From positions 248,001 through 312,000 of the forward strand of contig CBDFKJ010000009.1 in the NCBI GenBank assembly GCA_965248805.1: a DNA stretch of 64,000 nucleotides, written 5' to 3'. This DNA is from CBDFKJ01 sp965248805 (GTDB lineage Bacteria; Pseudomonadota; Alphaproteobacteria; UBA6615). Positions 61,673 through 64,000 of this stretch are shown piece by piece. A program made the position numbers and the translations under genes. The number at the start of each line of letters is the position of its first letter. The stretch's first letter is position 1. A model generated the notes under the pieces. That model had not been told where the DNA came from. It worked only from the letters and a program-made list of their open reading frames with translations, and searched no databases.

Positions 61673-64000
61673 GCACCCTCCTGGATGTGCTCGCCGAACG
61701 CGTACTGCTGTGCGACGGCGCCATGGGCAGCCGCACGCAGCAGGCCGACCTGGACGTCGACAAGGACTTTGCCGGCAAGGAGAATTGCACCGAAGTCCTG
61801 AATGTCTCGCGCCCGGATCTGGTGCGGGATATTCACCGCTGCTATTTGCAGGCCGGTTCCGACATCGTTCAGACCAACAGCTTCGGCGGCTCGCCGATCA
61901 CGCTGGCGGAATTCGACCTCGCCGACGACGCGTTCGACATCAACAAGCGGGCGGCGGAACTGGCGCGCGAGGCGGTCGAGTCGCTCTCTTCTGACGATGA
62001 GCAGCGGTTCGTGTTTGGATCGATCGGGCCGGGCACCAAACTGCCCAGTCTCGGTCACGTCGACTATGACGCGGTGGAGGACGCGATCACGATCCAGAGC
62101 CGCGGACTCGTCGCTGGCGGCGTCGATGCGCTGCTGATCGAGACCTGCCAGGACCTGTTGCAGGTCAAGGCCGCCATCAACGGCGCGCGCAACGCCATTC
62201 AACAGGCCGAGGCGTCTCTGCCGATCCTGGTGCAGGTAACAGTCGAGACGACGGGGACAATGCTGGTCGGCTCCGACATCGCCGCCGCCGCCACGGCCGT
62301 CGACGCCATGGATGTGGCGCTGATGGGACTGAACTGCGCCACCGGCCCGCAGGAAATGGCGGAGCACGTCAAGTGGCTTGGCGAGAACTGGCCGGGCTTG
62401 ATCTCGGTCCAGCCCAACGCCGGTTTGCCCGAACTGGTCGACGGCGCCGCCCGCTATCCGCTGACGCCGGACGAGCTGGCCAAGTGGCTGGCGCGCTTCG
62501 TGCGTGAGGACGGTGTCAACATCATCGGCGGCTGTTGCGGCACCGGCGACGCCCACATCGCGGCGCTCGATGCGATGCTGCGCGAAGTCGCCGGCGACGG
62601 ACACAGGCGGCCGAAGCCGAAGCGCATGTCGCGGCAATGGACGCCGGCGATCGCCTCCCTGTACGCGCAAGTACCGTTCCGCCAGGAGCAGGCGTATCTG
62701 TCGATCGGCGAACGCTGCAACGCCAACGGCTCGAAAAGGTTTCGTGAGTTTCAGGCGGCCGAAGATTGGGACGGCTGCGTCGCCATGGGGCGCGAGCAGG
62801 AGAGCGAGGGCTCTCACGCGTTGGATGTGTGTGCCGCCTACGTCGGCCGCGACGAGATCGCCGACATGACCGCGCTCGTGGCCAACCTGCGCGGGCGGGT
62901 CTCGGTGCCGCTGGTCATCGACTCGACCGAGTTGCCGGTGCTCGAAACCTCGATGAAGCTCTACGGCGGTAAGGCGATCATCAACTCTATCAATTTCGAA
63001 GACGGCGAGGAACCGGCGGCCGCGCGGTTGCGACTTGCGAAGAAGTTCGGCGCCGCCGTCGTGGCGCTCACCATCGACGAGGACGGCATGGCGAAGACGG
63101 TCGAGCGCAAGCTCGACGTGGCACGCCGACTGTACGCCTTCGCCGTCGACGAACACGGACTGCCGCCCAGCGATCTGATGTTCGATCCGCTGACCTTCAC
63201 CATCTGCACCGGCAACGAGGACGACCGCAAGTTGGGCGCGTGGACGCTCGACGCCATTGCCGCGATCGCAAAAGAGTTGCCGCAGTGCCAGATCGTCCTG
63301 GGCCTGTCGAACATCTCGTTCGGCCTCAATCCGGCGGCGCGGCACGTGCTCAATTCGGTGTACCTCGACCACGCGCTCAAACGCGGCCTGACCGGCGCCA
63401 TCGTGCACATGTCGAAGATCCGGCCGTTGCATCAGGTCCCCGCGGAAGAGGCGCGCGTCGCCGACGATCTGATCTTCGATCGCCGGCGCGAAGGCTACGA
63501 TCCGTTGCAGGCGTACATGGCGCTGTTCGAGGGCCGCACTGTCGCGACGACCAAGAAGGAGCGTGCCGAAGCTGTCGAGCAGCGCCTGAAAGATCGCATC
63601 GTCGACGGCGATAAGCCGGGGCTAGAGGCCGACCTCGACGAAGCGCTGGGCAAACACCCGGCGCTCGACATCATCAATACCTTCCTGCTCGACGGCATGA
63701 AGGTCGTCGGCGAATTGTTCGGCGCCGGCAAGATGCAGCTACCCTTCGTGCTGCAATCGGCGGAGACGATGAAGCAGGCGGTCGCTTATCTGGAGCCGCA
63801 TATGGATCGGGTCGAGGGCCACCACAAGGGCACGGTCGTGCTGGCCACGGTCAAGGGTGACGTGCACGACATCGGCAAGAACCTGGTCGACATCATCCTT
63901 ACCAATAACGGCTACAACGTCGTCAATCTCGGCATCAAGCAGCCGATCGCCGCGATCCTGGAGGCCGCGCGCGAACATCGCGCCGACGTCATCGGCATGT
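61669..64000 (+). CDS. metH: Cobalamin-dependent methionine synthase (3' end outside window)
   Basis: 777 residues are visible and the frame is open at the right edge. The homocysteine domain has LLCDGAMGSRTQ and the zinc Cys residues in MGLNCATGPQEM and IIGGCCGTGD. The pterin-binding domain follows (LSIGERCNANGSKRFREF; VIDSTELPVLETSMKLYGGK; MFDPLTFTICTGNE). Near the right edge are the helical cap (IINTFLLDGMKVVGELFGAG) and the cobalamin-binding DVHDIGKN motif whose His ligates B12. The organism therefore needs B12 for methionine through this enzyme. Whether a reactivation domain follows cannot be seen. Confidence 0.95.
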   Translation, partial: MSTLLDVLAERVLLCDGAMGSRTQQADLDVDKDFAGKENCTEVLNVSRPDLVRDIHRCYLQAGSDIVQTNSFGGSPITLAEFDLADDAFDINKRAAELAREAVESLSSDDEQRFVFGSIGPGTKLPSLGHVDYDAVEDAITIQSRGLVAGGVDALLIETCQDLLQVKAAINGARNAIQQAEASLPILVQVTVETTGTMLVGSDIAAAATAVDAMDVALMGLNCATGPQEMAEHVKWLGENWPGLISVQPNAGLPELVDGAARYPLTPDELAKWLARFVREDGVNIIGGCCGTGDAHIAALDAMLREVAGDGHRRPKPKRMSRQWTPAIASLYAQVPFRQEQAYLSIGERCNANGSKRFREFQAAEDWDGCVAMGREQESEGSHALDVCAAYVGRDEIADMTALVANLRGRVSVPLVIDSTELPVLETSMKLYGGKAIINSINFEDGEEPAAARLRLAKKFGAAVVALTIDEDGMAKTVERKLDVARRLYAFAVDEHGLPPSDLMFDPLTFTICTGNEDDRKLGAWTLDAIAAIAKELPQCQIVLGLSNISFGLNPAARHVLNSVYLDHALKRGLTGAIVHMSKIRPLHQVPAEEARVADDLIFDRRREGYDPLQAYMALFEGRTVATTKKERAEAVEQRLKDRIVDGDKPGLEADLDEALGKHPALDIINTFLLDGMKVVGELFGAGKMQLPFVLQSAETMKQAVAYLEPHMDRVEGHHKGTVVLATVKGDVHDIGKNLVDIILTNNGYNVVNLGIKQPIAAILEAAREHRADVIGM

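Overview
The window is GC-rich chromosomal DNA from an alphaproteobacterium, most like the Rhodospirillales. The evidence is gene content and order: a DUF4164-type gene, zapA, 6S RNA and fau in a row; ruvCAB followed by tolQRAB-pal-cpoB-tilS-ftsH-folP-glmM; a MipZ-type ATPase; PhaR; DUF484-xerC beside priA; and an ArsR-methyltransferase fusion ahead of metF-metH. There is no rRNA gene, so a finer placement cannot be made from this sequence.

Layout. 1-0.9 kb: end of an IS630-family element. 1.1-10.8 kb, all minus strand: an envelope trio (OmpA/MotB-like, MotA/ExbB-like, Pro/Ala-rich OmpA-like), then suhB-type phosphatase, efp, thiE, a small unknown gene, gap and tkt. 10.8-13.2 kb: accessory patch where an IS5-like element lies between two pieces of a repeat-containing gene. 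13.2-15.4 kb: coiled-coil gene, zapA, 6S RNA, fau, ymdB-like gene. 15.5-17.2 kb: low-GC accessory island with a winged-helix-like unknown protein and duplicated mini-genes. 17.2-36.0 kb: yebC, ruvCAB, tol-pal, tilS, ftsH, folP, glmM, thiD, interrupted by an IS1182-like element with an IS5-family (IS427-type) element nested at its edge, and by a second IS630 copy. 36.0-39.2 kb: an unusual ParA-like/PilZ/MipZ fusion and phaR. 39.3-43.7 kb: an mlaE-F-D-lipoprotein operon whose first three genes all carry apparent frameshifts, then an FkbM methyltransferase. 43.7-51.5 kb: xerC, DUF484, priA, a membrane protein, ettA, an MFS transporter. 51.8-57.0 kb: regulatory block (NarL-type regulator; EF-hand protein + ECF sigma + membrane anti-sigma candidate; PepSY protein + OmpR-type regulator + histidine kinase). 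57.0-58.5 kb: mlaC and mlaA. 58.8-59.6 kb: second IS427-type copy. 59.8-64 kb: ArsR-methyltransferase, metF and the start of metH, with a perfect palindromic operator upstream.

How it works together. Tol-Pal, Mla, the MotA/MotB-like trio and FtsH are envelope systems; MipZ and ZapA act in division; RuvABC, PriA and XerC act in DNA processing; tkt/gap, folP, fau, metF/metH and thiE/thiD cover carbon, one-carbon and thiamine metabolism. The striking genome-level signal is IS activity aimed at CTAG/TA sites that coincide with stop codons, so host proteins survive, together with a run of small frameshifts between 37.8 and 41.3 kb that is either early gene decay or a patch of poor sequence.
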